This document shows, one piece after another, positions 1-8,423 of a DNA stretch of 37,207 nt; position 1 is the stretch's first letter, and each line of letters opens with the position of its first letter. A model generated the notes under the pieces. The model saw nothing but the letters and a program-made list of their open reading frames with translations, did no database searches and had not been told where the DNA came from. The DNA lies in the IMG/VR virus record IMGVR_UViG_3300034418_007420, positions 1-37,207 of that record; one strand, written 5' to 3'. Made by a program: the position numbers and the translations under genes. The DNA comes from a virus.

Positions 1-1
1 T

Positions 2-1078
2 AATAGTTCTTTTGGTTACTTTGGAGGTGGTCTTCCTGGTTCAAGATCAACAGTAGACCGTGTAGATTACTCAAATGACACGGCAACAGCATCAACAAAA
101 GGACCATTAAGTGCTGCCAAATATCGTTTAGCAGCAACATCCGCAGAGTCTGATGGATTGTCTTATTCTCAACCATTATCAGCAAATAATCCACTACAAG
201 TAAGACCTTTTGGTTACTTTGGTGGCGGTTCTCCTGGTCCACGTTCATCAGTAGTAGACCGTGTAGATTATTCTAATGACACAGCAACAGCATCACCAAG
301 AGGACCATTAAGTATTGATAGACGGTACTCTGGAGCAACAGGTAATAGTTCTTTTGGTTACTTTGGTGGTGGTTCTGGTCCCAGTTTAACATCAACAGTA
401 GACCGTGTAGATTACTCTAACGACACAGCAACAGCATCAGTAAAAGGACCATTAAGTTTTGCTAGATCTGCTTTAGGAGCAACAGGAAATAGTTCTTTTG
501 GTTACTTTGGTGGTGGTATTCCTTTTCCTTACAAATCAGCAGTAGACCGTATAGATTATTCTAATGACACAGCAACAGCATCACCAAAAGGACCATTGAG
601 TGTTGGTAGAGCATACCTAGCAGCAACAGGTAATAGTTCTTTTGGTTACTTTGGTGGTGGTGGTTTTCCTACTTTATCAACAGTAGACCGTATAGATTAC
701 TCTAATGACACAGCAACAGCATCACCAAAAGGACCATTAAGTGGTGCTAGATATGGATTAGCAGCAACAGGTAATAGTTCTTTTGGTTACTTTGGTGGCG
801 GTAGTTCTACATCAATAGTAGACCGTATAGATTACTCTAATGATACAGCAACAGCATCACCAAAAGGACCATTAAGTGCTGTTAGATACTATTCAGCAGC
901 AACAGGTAATAGTTCTTTTGGTTACTTTGGTGGTAGTCTTCCATTTCCAGCAAAATCAACAGTAGAACGTATAGATTACTCTAATGACACAGCAACAGCA
1001 TCTGTAAGAGGATCATTAAGTTCTGCTAGATATGGAATAGCAGCAGCATCACCAACAGCAAATGGACTGCCTCAATAA
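2..1078 (+). CDS. Kelch-like six-repeat beta-propeller protein, 5' end missing
   Basis: The reading frame is open from base 2 to the TAA at 1076-1078 (358 residues visible), so the gene begins left of the window. A TTG at 158 could be taken as a start, but the frame upstream of it encodes another full repeat (FGYFGGG, VDRVDYSNDTATAS, KGPLS), so that start is not credible. Visible architecture: the last repeat of one propeller, a linker ending in ANNPLQVRPF, then exactly six ~47-residue repeats and the tail AAASPTANGLPQ. Each repeat has a GGG turn, a short variable loop, an invariant VDRIDYSNDTATAS block, GPLS, a variable x-x-R-x-x-x patch and AATGNSS, which fits kelch blades (double Gly, conserved Tyr, Arg). 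No signal peptide is visible. A role as a tail-tip or virion adhesin is inferred from the related adhesin at 23908-27030. Confidence 0.85.
   Translation, partial: NSSFGYFGGGLPGSRSTVDRVDYSNDTATASTKGPLSAAKYRLAATSAESDGLSYSQPLSANNPLQVRPFGYFGGGSPGPRSSVVDRVDYSNDTATASPRGPLSIDRRYSGATGNSSFGYFGGGSGPSLTSTVDRVDYSNDTATASVKGPLSFARSALGATGNSSFGYFGGGIPFPYKSAVDRIDYSNDTATASPKGPLSVGRAYLAATGNSSFGYFGGGGFPTLSTVDRIDYSNDTATASPKGPLSGARYGLAATGNSSFGYFGGGSSTSIVDRIDYSNDTATASPKGPLSAVRYYSAATGNSSFGYFGGSLPFPAKSTVERIDYSNDTATASVRGSLSSARYGIAAASPTANGLPQ
208..1050 (+). repeat. Six tandem ~141-bp propeller repeats
   Basis: Six in-frame copies differ mainly in the short stretch after GGTGGTGGT and around the AGA/AAA arginine/lysine codon. 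The intervening ~60 nt coding VDRIDYSNDTATAS...GPLS is nearly identical, including third codon positions. Confidence 0.9.
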
Positions 1079-1081
1079 ATA
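1074..1081 (+). promoter_or_regulatory. Late-promoter-like octamer AATAAATA over the propeller stop codon
   Basis: AATAAATA differs by one base from the T4 late consensus TATAAATA. It overlaps the TAA of the propeller gene and lies 20 nt before the glycosyltransferase ATG. The same CAATAAATAA string ends two other propeller genes in this window. Confidence 0.4.
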
Positions 1082-1100
1082 AACAAAAATCAACTAAACT

Positions 1101-1754
1101 ATGAGTATAATGATTGCTCTTCCGTGTCACGGAGGAATTGTGAGTGAAAAAACTACAATGAGTTTATTTAATCTTGGCAAACTATTAGTCAGAAATAATA
1201 TACCTCACGGACTTCTCACTCAAGCAAACTCTTCTCTAATAACAATAGGAAGATCTAGGTGCGCAAATTTCTTTATCAACAATACAGAGCACGAATATCT
1301 TTTCTTTTTAGATAGTGATATTGGGTTCAATCCAGAAGATGTATTAAAACTACTTTCTCATCAAGTTGATATTGTTTCTGGGGCATATCCTATGAAAACA
1401 ATACCAATTAGATATTGCTGTGATGTTTTACAACCAGAACAAAGAAAGGGAGATTTGATTAAAATTTCTGGAAATGGTATGGGATTTGTTCTCATTCACA
1501 GAAGTGTTTTTAACAATATGGCAAAAAACTTTCCAGAGTTAAAATACACTCCCCCCACAAACGACAGTAGTTATCCAGTATCAGAAGCAGAATTTAATAA
1601 CTCATATCATTACTTTATGGAACATAAAGAAAACAATTCTTTTATGAGTGAAGATAAAAGTTTCTTCCATCGTTCTAGAATGTTGGGTTATGATATTTGG
1701 CTAGATACAACAATCAAACTACAACATATTGGTTCACATATTTTTACGGAGTGA
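1101..1754 (+). CDS. GT-A fold glycosyltransferase
   Basis: The 217-residue product has GT-A features. There is a hydrophobic beta strand running into Asp-Ser-Asp at residues 71-73 (the metal/nucleotide-sugar binding DxD), then VSGAYPMK around 92-99, GNGMGF, and a C-terminal SEDKSFFHR (183-191) followed by a late His (H209), matching the acidic pair and terminal His of phage GT2-like enzymes. It would transfer a sugar from a nucleotide-sugar donor; donor and acceptor cannot be read from sequence. The start could also be the ATG at 1110. It sits 20 nt after a propeller gene and 4 nt before the next glycosyltransferase, suggesting co-expression. Substrates could be virion adhesins, phage DNA or host glycans. 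Confidence 0.85.
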   Translation: MSIMIALPCHGGIVSEKTTMSLFNLGKLLVRNNIPHGLLTQANSSLITIGRSRCANFFINNTEHEYLFFLDSDIGFNPEDVLKLLSHQVDIVSGAYPMKTIPIRYCCDVLQPEQRKGDLIKISGNGMGFVLIHRSVFNNMAKNFPELKYTPPTNDSSYPVSEAEFNNSYHYFMEHKENNSFMSEDKSFFHRSRMLGYDIWLDTTIKLQHIGSHIFTE

Positions 1755-1758
1755 TAAA

Positions 1759-3513
1759 ATGAAATCAGGTGCTAGTGAAAGTTCTTATCATTATCTTTCT
1801 CAACATTACACATTGCCAGAGGATGTAGAAGTTTCTCATCTTCCCGAAGTTCTCAAAAAATCAAACAAACCTTATAAGATTTTATGGGGACAACACGCAT
1901 ATGATCAACCAGTTTATATAAATTTCAATCACGAAGATATAACACACATTGTTTCTCCATCACATTGGGCTAAGAAGAAACTCATTGAATTTCACAATGT
2001 TCCAAAGGATAAAATCACAGTCATTCCAACTGGAGTGAGCGATAGTTTTACTTTTAGTGAGAATAAGACAAAGACCTTTATTCATACTTCTATTCCTTAT
2101 AAAGGTCTGGAACTTATGCCAAGCATTATTCGTCTTATTCACAAGAAACATCCAGACGCAAAGTTTAAAATATTTTCGTCAATGTCTCTTTATGGACCTT
2201 CTAATGATCCATATATTGAACTGTATGAAGAACTTAAGACATTACCTAATGTAGAATATTCTTGTGCTGTAGACCAGGAAGAATTGGTAAAAAATTATCA
2301 GGAGTCTGCTTTCTTTATTCATCCAAACATTTGGGAAGAGACCTTCTGCGTTTCTATGGCAGAGGCTATGAAATGTGGTTGTTATCCAATCATTACTGAT
2401 ATTGGAGCACTACAAGAAGTTGCTGGAGAAAACTTTGCTTCTGTTGTTCCTATTGATGGAATTAGAACACCCCAAAAATATGAAGTTACTGATAACTTCA
2501 TAAATACATTCGCAGAGGTTTGTTGTACTGCTCTAGATTATTTTGAAGGAGACAGAACTTATTATAACAATATCTCAAAATCACTTTCTAATCACATTTC
2601 ACAAAAGTGTGATTGGGAAAAAGTTTCTATACAGTGGAAGAAACTTATCACACAAATAACTAGTGGAAAATCTATGACTACCGAAAGCACCGCACTCTCA
2701 TATCAACCAGTATCAGCTCAACAAGCAGTTACAGATGACCAATATCTTGCTCAAGCATTTGAGAATGTTTTAAAGTGGGAAGAAAGTGATAAAGAACTTG
2801 CGCAAGGAAGAACAAACTTCCAGTTAGAAAAGTTTGCTCTTCTTGATACTCATACTCTTCCGGTTGCCTTTGAGAATACTCTCAAGTCAAGAAGGCAAAT
2901 GGCAGAAGGGTATATGTATAAACTGATTGAAATGAAAGAAAAGGTTCGTGAGTTTGATTATAAGTGGAAAGATAAGGATAGAACTCAACCAATTTTCTGG
3001 GAGGAAAGTGGTCCCGGTGGAGGTTCTAAAAAACTGTGTTGGTTTGACTTGGACGAACTTACACTGACTCATTATCTCAAGTCTTGCGAATTAGAAATTC
3101 GTGATCGTCTTCATCAGATGCAGCACCTGGATAAAATTCTAGATAAACTTGTAGAAGAAAATGGCGGAAAACCAGTAAGTAGAGAGCAATTCCTTGAAGG
3201 AGATGGTCTATATTGGGAACGTCGTTTTGCTGATCAGGCAATGGACGAAATGATTTCTGCTCAAACAGGAATTTCTATCGGTAATCTTCACAGTATGCGT
3301 CGTGCTTCTGCTCCAGCTATTGTAGATGAGAGGAATCAACTTCCCGAAGGATATCTGCCACTTAACAAACTTATTGAAAGTCCTCAAGGAAAAATGGACT
3401 TCTTAAATGATCTTCAAAGAAAAGTTCTTACAGGAATCCAAGAAGTTACTGGAGAAAACTTGGGAATGATTACTGGAACTTCCGAAGAGCAAAGAAAACT
3501 TCAAGGGAACTGA
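1759..3513 (+). CDS. GT4-family glycosyltransferase fused to an unrecognised C-terminal domain
   Basis: The start is the ATG at 1759, preceded by ACGGAG, rather than an upstream in-frame TTG at 1729; this gives 584 residues. Residues ~40-300 look like a GT-B/GT4 enzyme: VSPSHWAK (65-72), VIPTGV (88-93), a second Rossmann half starting near KGLELMPSII (115-124), and the GT4 EX7E motif at E194 and E202 within WEETFCVSMAEAM. The N-terminal half is short for the family. Residues ~310-584 form a separate, Glu/Lys/Gln-rich, probably alpha-helical region (FENVLKWEESDKEL, SRREQFLEGDGLYWERRF-like segments) that I cannot assign. The stop codon overlaps the ATG of the next gene by one base. The enzyme probably works with the preceding GT-A enzyme. 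Confidence 0.82.
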   Translation: MKSGASESSYHYLSQHYTLPEDVEVSHLPEVLKKSNKPYKILWGQHAYDQPVYINFNHEDITHIVSPSHWAKKKLIEFHNVPKDKITVIPTGVSDSFTFSENKTKTFIHTSIPYKGLELMPSIIRLIHKKHPDAKFKIFSSMSLYGPSNDPYIELYEELKTLPNVEYSCAVDQEELVKNYQESAFFIHPNIWEETFCVSMAEAMKCGCYPIITDIGALQEVAGENFASVVPIDGIRTPQKYEVTDNFINTFAEVCCTALDYFEGDRTYYNNISKSLSNHISQKCDWEKVSIQWKKLITQITSGKSMTTESTALSYQPVSAQQAVTDDQYLAQAFENVLKWEESDKELAQGRTNFQLEKFALLDTHTLPVAFENTLKSRRQMAEGYMYKLIEMKEKVREFDYKWKDKDRTQPIFWEESGPGGGSKKLCWFDLDELTLTHYLKSCELEIRDRLHQMQHLDKILDKLVEENGGKPVSREQFLEGDGLYWERRFADQAMDEMISAQTGISIGNLHSMRRASAPAIVDERNQLPEGYLPLNKLIESPQGKMDFLNDLQRKVLTGIQEVTGENLGMITGTSEEQRKLQGN

Positions 3514-4040
3514 TGAACAAAAAAATTATTATTGTTGATGACTTTTATGATATTGCCCACAAATATCATAAAAGTTTCTTTGAAGGTCAATTGATGTTAG
3601 AAGAGGAGGTAACCCAAAAAATATCAAATATTTTGGGTCGTAATTTGAAATTTGAACATATATTTAATGAGATTGGATACAAATCTGAAAAAAATAATAT
3701 TACAGCAAACTTACAGTTTGATTTTATTGCTGTAATTTATTTAACTCTTCCAACAGAATTTGTTTTGGAAAAAGGAATATCCTTTTATAGACATAAAAAA
3801 ACAGATTTAGAATCTTTCCCAAATATAGAAGAATGTCAATTTAATGGTTGGGAAAGTCCTAATAAAATATTTAATACTGAAGATTTAAATGAATGGGAAG
3901 AATACTCTAGTATATTTGTAAAATATAATCGTTGCGTAATCTTTAAAGCAGATTATTGGCATTCTTATGGGAATGGTTTTGGTGATTCCATAAATAACTC
4001 AATGCTATACCAAAAGTTACTGATAAAAGATGTCTGTTGA
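3513..4040 (+). CDS. Degenerate 2OG-oxygenase-like protein
   Basis: The 175-residue product is homologous by eye to the 217-residue protein at 5944-6597: both start with a VDDFY/IDDFY segment, share a V-[IL]-Y-[IL] strand, F-[YW]-RH, and a WHS...FGD motif near the end. When aligned on those blocks, the HxD iron ligands of the relative (H87, D89) fall on Thr64 and Asn66 here, and the 2OG-binding Arg (R194) falls on Met164; only the distal His (H150) remains. It is therefore probably not a working dioxygenase as aligned. It could be a scaffold, a regulator of the paralogue or a decaying gene. The frame is intact, and its 3' end overlaps the downstream propeller start by 11 nt, implying translational coupling. 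Confidence 0.7.
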   Translation: MNKKIIIVDDFYDIAHKYHKSFFEGQLMLEEEVTQKISNILGRNLKFEHIFNEIGYKSEKNNITANLQFDFIAVIYLTLPTEFVLEKGISFYRHKKTDLESFPNIEECQFNGWESPNKIFNTEDLNEWEEYSSIFVKYNRCVIFKADYWHSYGNGFGDSINNSMLYQKLLIKDVC

Positions 4041-5922
4041 TATAAGAGGAATATTTAGTCTCAAACAAGCATATGAGGAGCAAATATCGGGAAATTGGCA
4101 AACTCCTGGACCTCCATTATACCCCTATGGTTACTTTGGTGGTGGTCAGTCAGCTTCCACAGAATCGACAGTAGACCGTGTAGATTATTCTAATGACACA
4201 GCAACAGCATCACCAAAAGGACCATTAAGTAGTGCTAGATATAGTTTAGCAGCAACAGGTAATAGATCTTATGGTTACTTTGGTGGCGGTATTCCTACAT
4301 CAGGAGTAGACCGTATAGATTACTCTAATGACACAGCAACAGCATCACCAAAAGGACCATTAAGTCTTGATAGATATAGATTAGCAGCAACAGGTAATGC
4401 TTCTTTTGGTTACTTTGGTGGTGGTTATATTAGTCTTTTCAGTATTGATACATCAAGAGTAGACCGTATAGATTACTCTAATGACACAGCAACAGCATCA
4501 GTAAGAGGACCATTAATTTTTTCTAGACATCAATTAGCAGCAACAGGAAACAGTTCTTATGGTTACTTTGGTGGTGGTCTGCCATCTTCCGTAGGATCAA
4601 CAGTAGACCGTATAGATTACTCTAATGATACAGCAACAGCATCATTTAAAGGACCATTAAGTGTTGCTAGACAATACCTAGCAGCAACAGGTAATAGTTC
4701 TTTTGGTTACTTTGGTGGTGGTCAGTCAGCTTCCTCACTATCAACAGTAGACCGTGTAAATTACTCTAATGATACGGTAACAGCATCAGTAAAAGGACCC
4801 TTAAGTCTTGCTAGAAGTGCCTTAGCAGCAACAGGTAATACTTCTTTTGGTTACTTTGGTGGCAATAGTTCAACAGTAGACCGTATAGATTACTCTAATG
4901 ATACAGCAACAGCATCTGTAAGAGGACCATTGAGTGTTGGTAGATATCAATTAGCAGCATCATCCTCAGAAGCTAATGGAGCATCATTACCAGCAAATAA
5001 TCCAATGCAAGTAAGACCTTTCGCTTACTTTGGTGGTGGTGATAGTCCTACTTCAGTATCAACAGTAGACCGTATAGATTATTCTAACGATACAGCAACA
5101 GCATCAGTAAAAGGACCATTAAGTTTTGCTAGAAGTGGTTTATCAGCAACAGGCAATGGTTCTTATGGTTACGTCGGTGGTGGTACTCCTTATCCTGTGA
5201 AATCAACAGTAGACCGTATAGATTATTCTAATGACACAGCAACAGCATCACCAAAAGGACCATTAAGTTTTGCTAGACTTGGTTCAGCAGCAACAGGAAA
5301 CTCAAACTTTGGTTACTTTGGTGGTGGTTCTTATGGTTATCCAAATACAGTTTCAATAGTAGACCGTATAGATTACTCTAATGACACCGCAACAGCATCA
5401 CCAAAAGGACCATTAACTTCTGTTAAATATTACGTAGCAGCAACAGGAAACTCAAATTTTGGTTATTTTGGTGGTGGTCGAAATGATAATTTTTCTCCTG
5501 GTGAATATTCAACAGTAGATCGCATAGATTACTCTAATGATACAGCAACAGCATCACCAAAAGGGCCATTAAGTTCTGCTAAAAGGGCATTAGGAGCAAC
5601 AGGTAATGGTTCTTTTGGTTACTTTGGTGGTGCTGGTACTTATCCTATTCCTACATTATCAACAGTAGACCGTATAGATTACTCTAATGATACAGCAACA
5701 GCATCACCAAAAGGACCATTAAGTGCTGCTAGAAGGTATGTATCAGCAACAGGTAATAGTTCTTTCGGTTACTTTGCTGGCGGTTTTTCTCCTATATATT
5801 CAACAGTAGACCGTATAGATTACTCTAATGACACCGCAACAGCATCACCAAAAGGACCATTAAGTGTTGGTAGAGGTTACATTGGAGCAGCAGCACCAGA
5901 AGCTAATGGACTGACACAATAA
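4030..5922 (+). CDS. Double kelch-like beta-propeller protein (12 repeats)
   Basis: The 630-residue product has an N-terminal segment DIRGIFSLKQAYEEQISGNW, twelve ~47-residue repeats split into six plus six by the linker SEANGASLPANNPMQVRPF, and a tail APEANGLTQ. Each six-repeat block begins in mid-blade with a GYFGGG strand and ends with the R-x-x-x-AA half, which is the layout expected when N- and C-terminal strands close the last blade of a propeller. Variable loops after GGG differ in length, from NSS to RNDNFSPGEYS. The N-terminal segment resembles that of the 328-residue propeller protein and is a candidate virion docking motif. The start overlaps the preceding gene. A receptor-binding or adhesin role is inferred. 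Confidence 0.85.
   Translation: MSVDIRGIFSLKQAYEEQISGNWQTPGPPLYPYGYFGGGQSASTESTVDRVDYSNDTATASPKGPLSSARYSLAATGNRSYGYFGGGIPTSGVDRIDYSNDTATASPKGPLSLDRYRLAATGNASFGYFGGGYISLFSIDTSRVDRIDYSNDTATASVRGPLIFSRHQLAATGNSSYGYFGGGLPSSVGSTVDRIDYSNDTATASFKGPLSVARQYLAATGNSSFGYFGGGQSASSLSTVDRVNYSNDTVTASVKGPLSLARSALAATGNTSFGYFGGNSSTVDRIDYSNDTATASVRGPLSVGRYQLAASSSEANGASLPANNPMQVRPFAYFGGGDSPTSVSTVDRIDYSNDTATASVKGPLSFARSGLSATGNGSYGYVGGGTPYPVKSTVDRIDYSNDTATASPKGPLSFARLGSAATGNSNFGYFGGGSYGYPNTVSIVDRIDYSNDTATASPKGPLTSVKYYVAATGNSNFGYFGGGRNDNFSPGEYSTVDRIDYSNDTATASPKGPLSSAKRALGATGNGSFGYFGGAGTYPIPTLSTVDRIDYSNDTATASPKGPLSAARRYVSATGNSSFGYFAGGFSPIYSTVDRIDYSNDTATASPKGPLSVGRGYIGAAAPEANGLTQ
4126..4960 (+). repeat. Propeller repeat block A, six copies
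   Basis: Six in-frame repeats; loop texts after GGG include QSASTES, IPTSG, YISLFSIDTS, LPSSVGS, QSASSLS and the minimal NSS. The sixth repeat is the shortest. Confidence 0.88.
5019..5893 (+). repeat. Propeller repeat block B, six copies
   Basis: Six in-frame repeats with loops DSPTSVS, TPYPVKS, SYGYPNTVS, RNDNFSPGEYS, AGTYPIPTLS and FSPIYS. All contain proline, unlike block A, where only two do. Confidence 0.88.
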
Positions 5923-5925
5923 ATA
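5918..5925 (+). promoter_or_regulatory. Late-promoter-like AATAAATA over the propeller stop codon
   Basis: Same CAATAAATAA context as at 1074; 18 nt separate it from the ATG of the downstream oxygenase gene. Confidence 0.4.
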
Positions 5926-5943
5926 ATAAAAATAAATTTTGTT

Positions 5944-6597
5944 ATGAATCAAAATATTATTGTTATTGATGATTTCTATAAAAATCCAAGTGAGGTTAGA
6001 AATTTTGCGTTGAATGCGAAATATCCAAAACAAGATGCTGATGATGACTACACATATCCTGGAAGAAACACACTTAATGGTTTTTATTCTAAAGAAATTC
6101 ATCAGCGCTTTGAGGATATATTACAAGAAGAATTAATACCTTCACAACCAAATGGATACTTTAGAATTTCTTTAAAGAATGATACTCACAGACAAGACAT
6201 TCACGTAGATCCTGGATGGAAGTGGGGTGCTGTTCTTTATATATCAAAACCAGAAGACTGTGTGCCTGAAGGTGGAACATCTTTTTGGAGACACAATAAT
6301 CTTAATTGGGAATTTTGTCCAAGAACTGATGATGAAGCAAAAGTTTATGGATACCCTTCATATAAAGAAGCTTGGTGGACAACTGTTTATGGAGATGGTT
6401 TAAATAGATCAAAATGGACAAGATATTTTCTTTGCCCTATGAAGTTTAATAGATTGGTAATATTTAAAACTCACCTCTGGCATTCTCACAATTATAACTT
6501 TGGAGATAATTTAGAAAATGGAAGACTGGTCCAACTGTTCTTTTTTAACCCAGTCAGAAAAGACGAAGAATATGAGTGTTATTATAGTTTTAGTTAA
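5944..6597 (+). CDS. 2OG-Fe(II) oxygenase-like protein (DUF6445-like)
   Basis: The 217-residue product has a plausible double-stranded beta-helix oxygenase site: H87-x-D89 in DIHVDPGWKWGAVLYIS, distal H180 in LWHSHNYNFGD, and R194 in ENGRLVQLFFF as the 2-oxoglutarate anchor. Such enzymes couple 2-oxoglutarate decarboxylation to hydroxylation of a substrate, which is unknown here. It starts with IIVIDDFYKNPSEVRNFA, a segment typical of this phage oxygenase group. It lies 21 nt after the double propeller and abuts the sulfotransferase gene (TAA directly followed by ATG). It is the intact counterpart of the degenerate protein at 3513-4040. Confidence 0.78.
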   Translation: MNQNIIVIDDFYKNPSEVRNFALNAKYPKQDADDDYTYPGRNTLNGFYSKEIHQRFEDILQEELIPSQPNGYFRISLKNDTHRQDIHVDPGWKWGAVLYISKPEDCVPEGGTSFWRHNNLNWEFCPRTDDEAKVYGYPSYKEAWWTTVYGDGLNRSKWTRYFLCPMKFNRLVIFKTHLWHSHNYNFGDNLENGRLVQLFFFNPVRKDEEYECYYSFS

Positions 6598-7428
6598 ATG
6601 AAAACATATCATTTTATGGCAGGACTTCCAAGGTCAGGAAGCACACTACTTAAGAGTATATTGGATCAAAATCCAAACTTACATACAAATCCCGTGAGTC
6701 CAGTAATGGAATTGATGTATCATACGGAAGAATATTTTAAAAAATCTGAGCAGTATCTTGCGTATGAAAAACCAAAAAATGCTCACAAGATTATAAAGAG
6801 TTATATTGAAAACTATTATTATGAAAGAGAAGAAGATATTATCATTGACCATTGTCGTTCTTGGCCAAATAATATTGAAAGAATAAAAACTTATATCACC
6901 CCAAATCCAAAAATTATATGTCCAGTAAGAGATATCTTAGAAATACTTACATCTTTTATTGAAATGATTCACCGCAATTCAGATCAAACTTCATTCATTG
7001 ACGAATACTTAATGGAGAAAGGTTTTACTGTTGATGATGATAATCGTTGTAAGTATTTAATGGGTGATGATGGAATTGTAGAGCAATCACTTTGGTCATT
7101 ATCTCAGGCATTTATAAAGAATGACACAAAACACTTATTACTTGTAGAATATAATGATTTGGTAAACACTCCAGAAGAAACTTTTAAGAGAATTTATGAG
7201 TTCTTAGAGTTAGATTACTATTCTCACGACTTTATGAGCATAGAAAATACTCATAGGGAAAAAGAAGATCAATGGAGTTTAAAGGATATGCATCATGTAA
7301 GACAAAAACTTCAAAAGACATCGAAAAACCCAGAAGAAGTTTTATCTTCAGATATTCTAAATAAGTATAGCAAACTGGAATACTGGAAGTATCCCGACAG
7401 TCAATATTTAAAGAATGGCATTAACTAA
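6598..7428 (+). CDS. PAPS-dependent sulfotransferase family protein
   Basis: The 276-residue product opens with GLPRSGSTLL (residues 9-18), the 5'-phosphosulfate-binding loop of sulfotransferases, and has CPVRDILEILTSF (108-120), where Arg and Ser fit the 3'-phosphate-binding motif. Further on, VEYNDLVNTPEETFKRIYEFL is the typical sulfotransferase segment before the C-terminal helices. It would transfer sulfate from PAPS to a hydroxyl or amine on a glycan or protein; the acceptor is unknown. It starts right after the oxygenase stop, and its last 14 nt overlap the start of a propeller gene, so an oxygenase-sulfotransferase-propeller unit is likely co-translated. The acceptor could be the propeller itself, a glycan on it, or host surface sugars. 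Confidence 0.85.
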   Translation: MKTYHFMAGLPRSGSTLLKSILDQNPNLHTNPVSPVMELMYHTEEYFKKSEQYLAYEKPKNAHKIIKSYIENYYYEREEDIIIDHCRSWPNNIERIKTYITPNPKIICPVRDILEILTSFIEMIHRNSDQTSFIDEYLMEKGFTVDDDNRCKYLMGDDGIVEQSLWSLSQAFIKNDTKHLLLVEYNDLVNTPEETFKRIYEFLELDYYSHDFMSIENTHREKEDQWSLKDMHHVRQKLQKTSKNPEEVLSSDILNKYSKLEYWKYPDSQYLKNGIN

Positions 7429-8401
7429 TCAACGAGGCATATTTTCTGTAGAGGATGTTAGATTAAGACAAAATACTGGATATTGGCCAACTTCTACCGG
7501 ATCATTACCAACAAATAATCCACTACAAATAAGACCTTTTGGTTACTTTGGTGGTGGTTTTCCTGGTCCAACATCAACAGTAGACCGTATAGATTACTCT
7601 AATGACACAGCAACAGCATCACTAAGAGGACCATTAAGTGTTGCTAGACAATACTCAGCAGCAACAGGTAATAGTTCTTTTGGTTACTTTGGTGGTGGTC
7701 TTCCTACTTCATCAACAGTAGACCGTATAGATTACTCTAATGACACAGCAACAGCATCAGTAAAAGGACCATTAAGTATTGCTAAATATAGCCCAGCAGC
7801 AACAGGTAATAGTTCTTATGGTTACTTTGGTGGCGGCGCTTTTCCTGTTTTATCAACAGTAGACCGTATAGATTACTCTAATGACACAGGAACAGCATCA
7901 CCAAAAGGACCATTAAGTGTTGCTAGACAATTCTTAGCAGCAACAGGTAACAGTTCTTTTGGTTACTTTGGTGGTGGTAATCCTGGTCCATTATCAACAG
8001 TAGACCGCATAGATTACTCTAATGATACAGCAACAGCATCACCAAAAGGACCATTAAGTGATGTTAGATATTACTTAGCAGCAACAGGTAATAGTTCTTT
8101 TGGTTACTTTGGTGGTGGTGCTCCTGGTCCATTTTCAGCAGTATACCGTATAGATTACTCTAATGACACAGCAACAGCATCAGTAAGAGGACCATTAAGT
8201 GTTGCTAGATATTACTTAGCAGCAACAGGTAATAGTTCTTTTGGTTACTTTGGTGGTGGTATCACTCCCTCAGAAGTATCAACAGTAGAACGTATAGATT
8301 ACTCTAATGACACAGCAACAGCATCAGTAAAAGGACCATTAAGTGTTGGTAGATATAGATTAGCAGCAGCATCACCAACAGCAAATGGACTGCCTCAATA
8401 A
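7415..8401 (+). CDS. Kelch-like six-repeat beta-propeller protein
   Basis: The 328-residue product is the simplest complete member of the family. Residues 1-~41 contain RGIFSVEDVRLRQNTGYW and NNPLQIRPF, then six repeats follow, then the tail AAASPTANGLPQ, identical to that of the partial gene at the left edge. Loops are FPGPTS, LPTSS, AFPVLS, NPGPLS, APGPFS and ITPSEVS; all six contain proline and three contain X-Pro-Gly. One repeat has VYRIDY in place of VDRIDY. The ATG lies inside the sulfotransferase gene (14-nt overlap). A six-bladed propeller adhesin is the best reading. Confidence 0.87.
   Translation: MALTNQRGIFSVEDVRLRQNTGYWPTSTGSLPTNNPLQIRPFGYFGGGFPGPTSTVDRIDYSNDTATASLRGPLSVARQYSAATGNSSFGYFGGGLPTSSTVDRIDYSNDTATASVKGPLSIAKYSPAATGNSSYGYFGGGAFPVLSTVDRIDYSNDTGTASPKGPLSVARQFLAATGNSSFGYFGGGNPGPLSTVDRIDYSNDTATASPKGPLSDVRYYLAATGNSSFGYFGGGAPGPFSAVYRIDYSNDTATASVRGPLSVARYYLAATGNSSFGYFGGGITPSEVSTVERIDYSNDTATASVKGPLSVGRYRLAAASPTANGLPQ
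7537..8370 (+). repeat. Propeller repeat block, six copies
   Basis: Six in-frame copies, each about 138-144 bp, with near-identical cores and variable loops. It can serve as the reference block for the family. Confidence 0.9.
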
Positions 8402-8404
8402 ATA
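8397..8404 (+). promoter_or_regulatory. Late-promoter-like AATAAATA over the propeller stop codon
   Basis: Third occurrence of CAATAAATAA at the end of a propeller gene, here 19 nt before the ATG of the prolyl-hydroxylase-like gene. Confidence 0.4.
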
Positions 8405-8423
8405 AGGAAAATGAACTATTGAT

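Noticed and set aside
1729-1758. Upstream TTG start for the GT4 gene
   Set aside because: It would overlap the previous gene, whereas the ATG at 1759 has an ACGGAG just upstream.
208-8370. Diversity-generating retroelement acting on the propeller loops
   Set aside because: No reverse transcriptase, template repeat or accessory gene is visible, and loops differ in length and by all kinds of substitutions rather than only at adenines.
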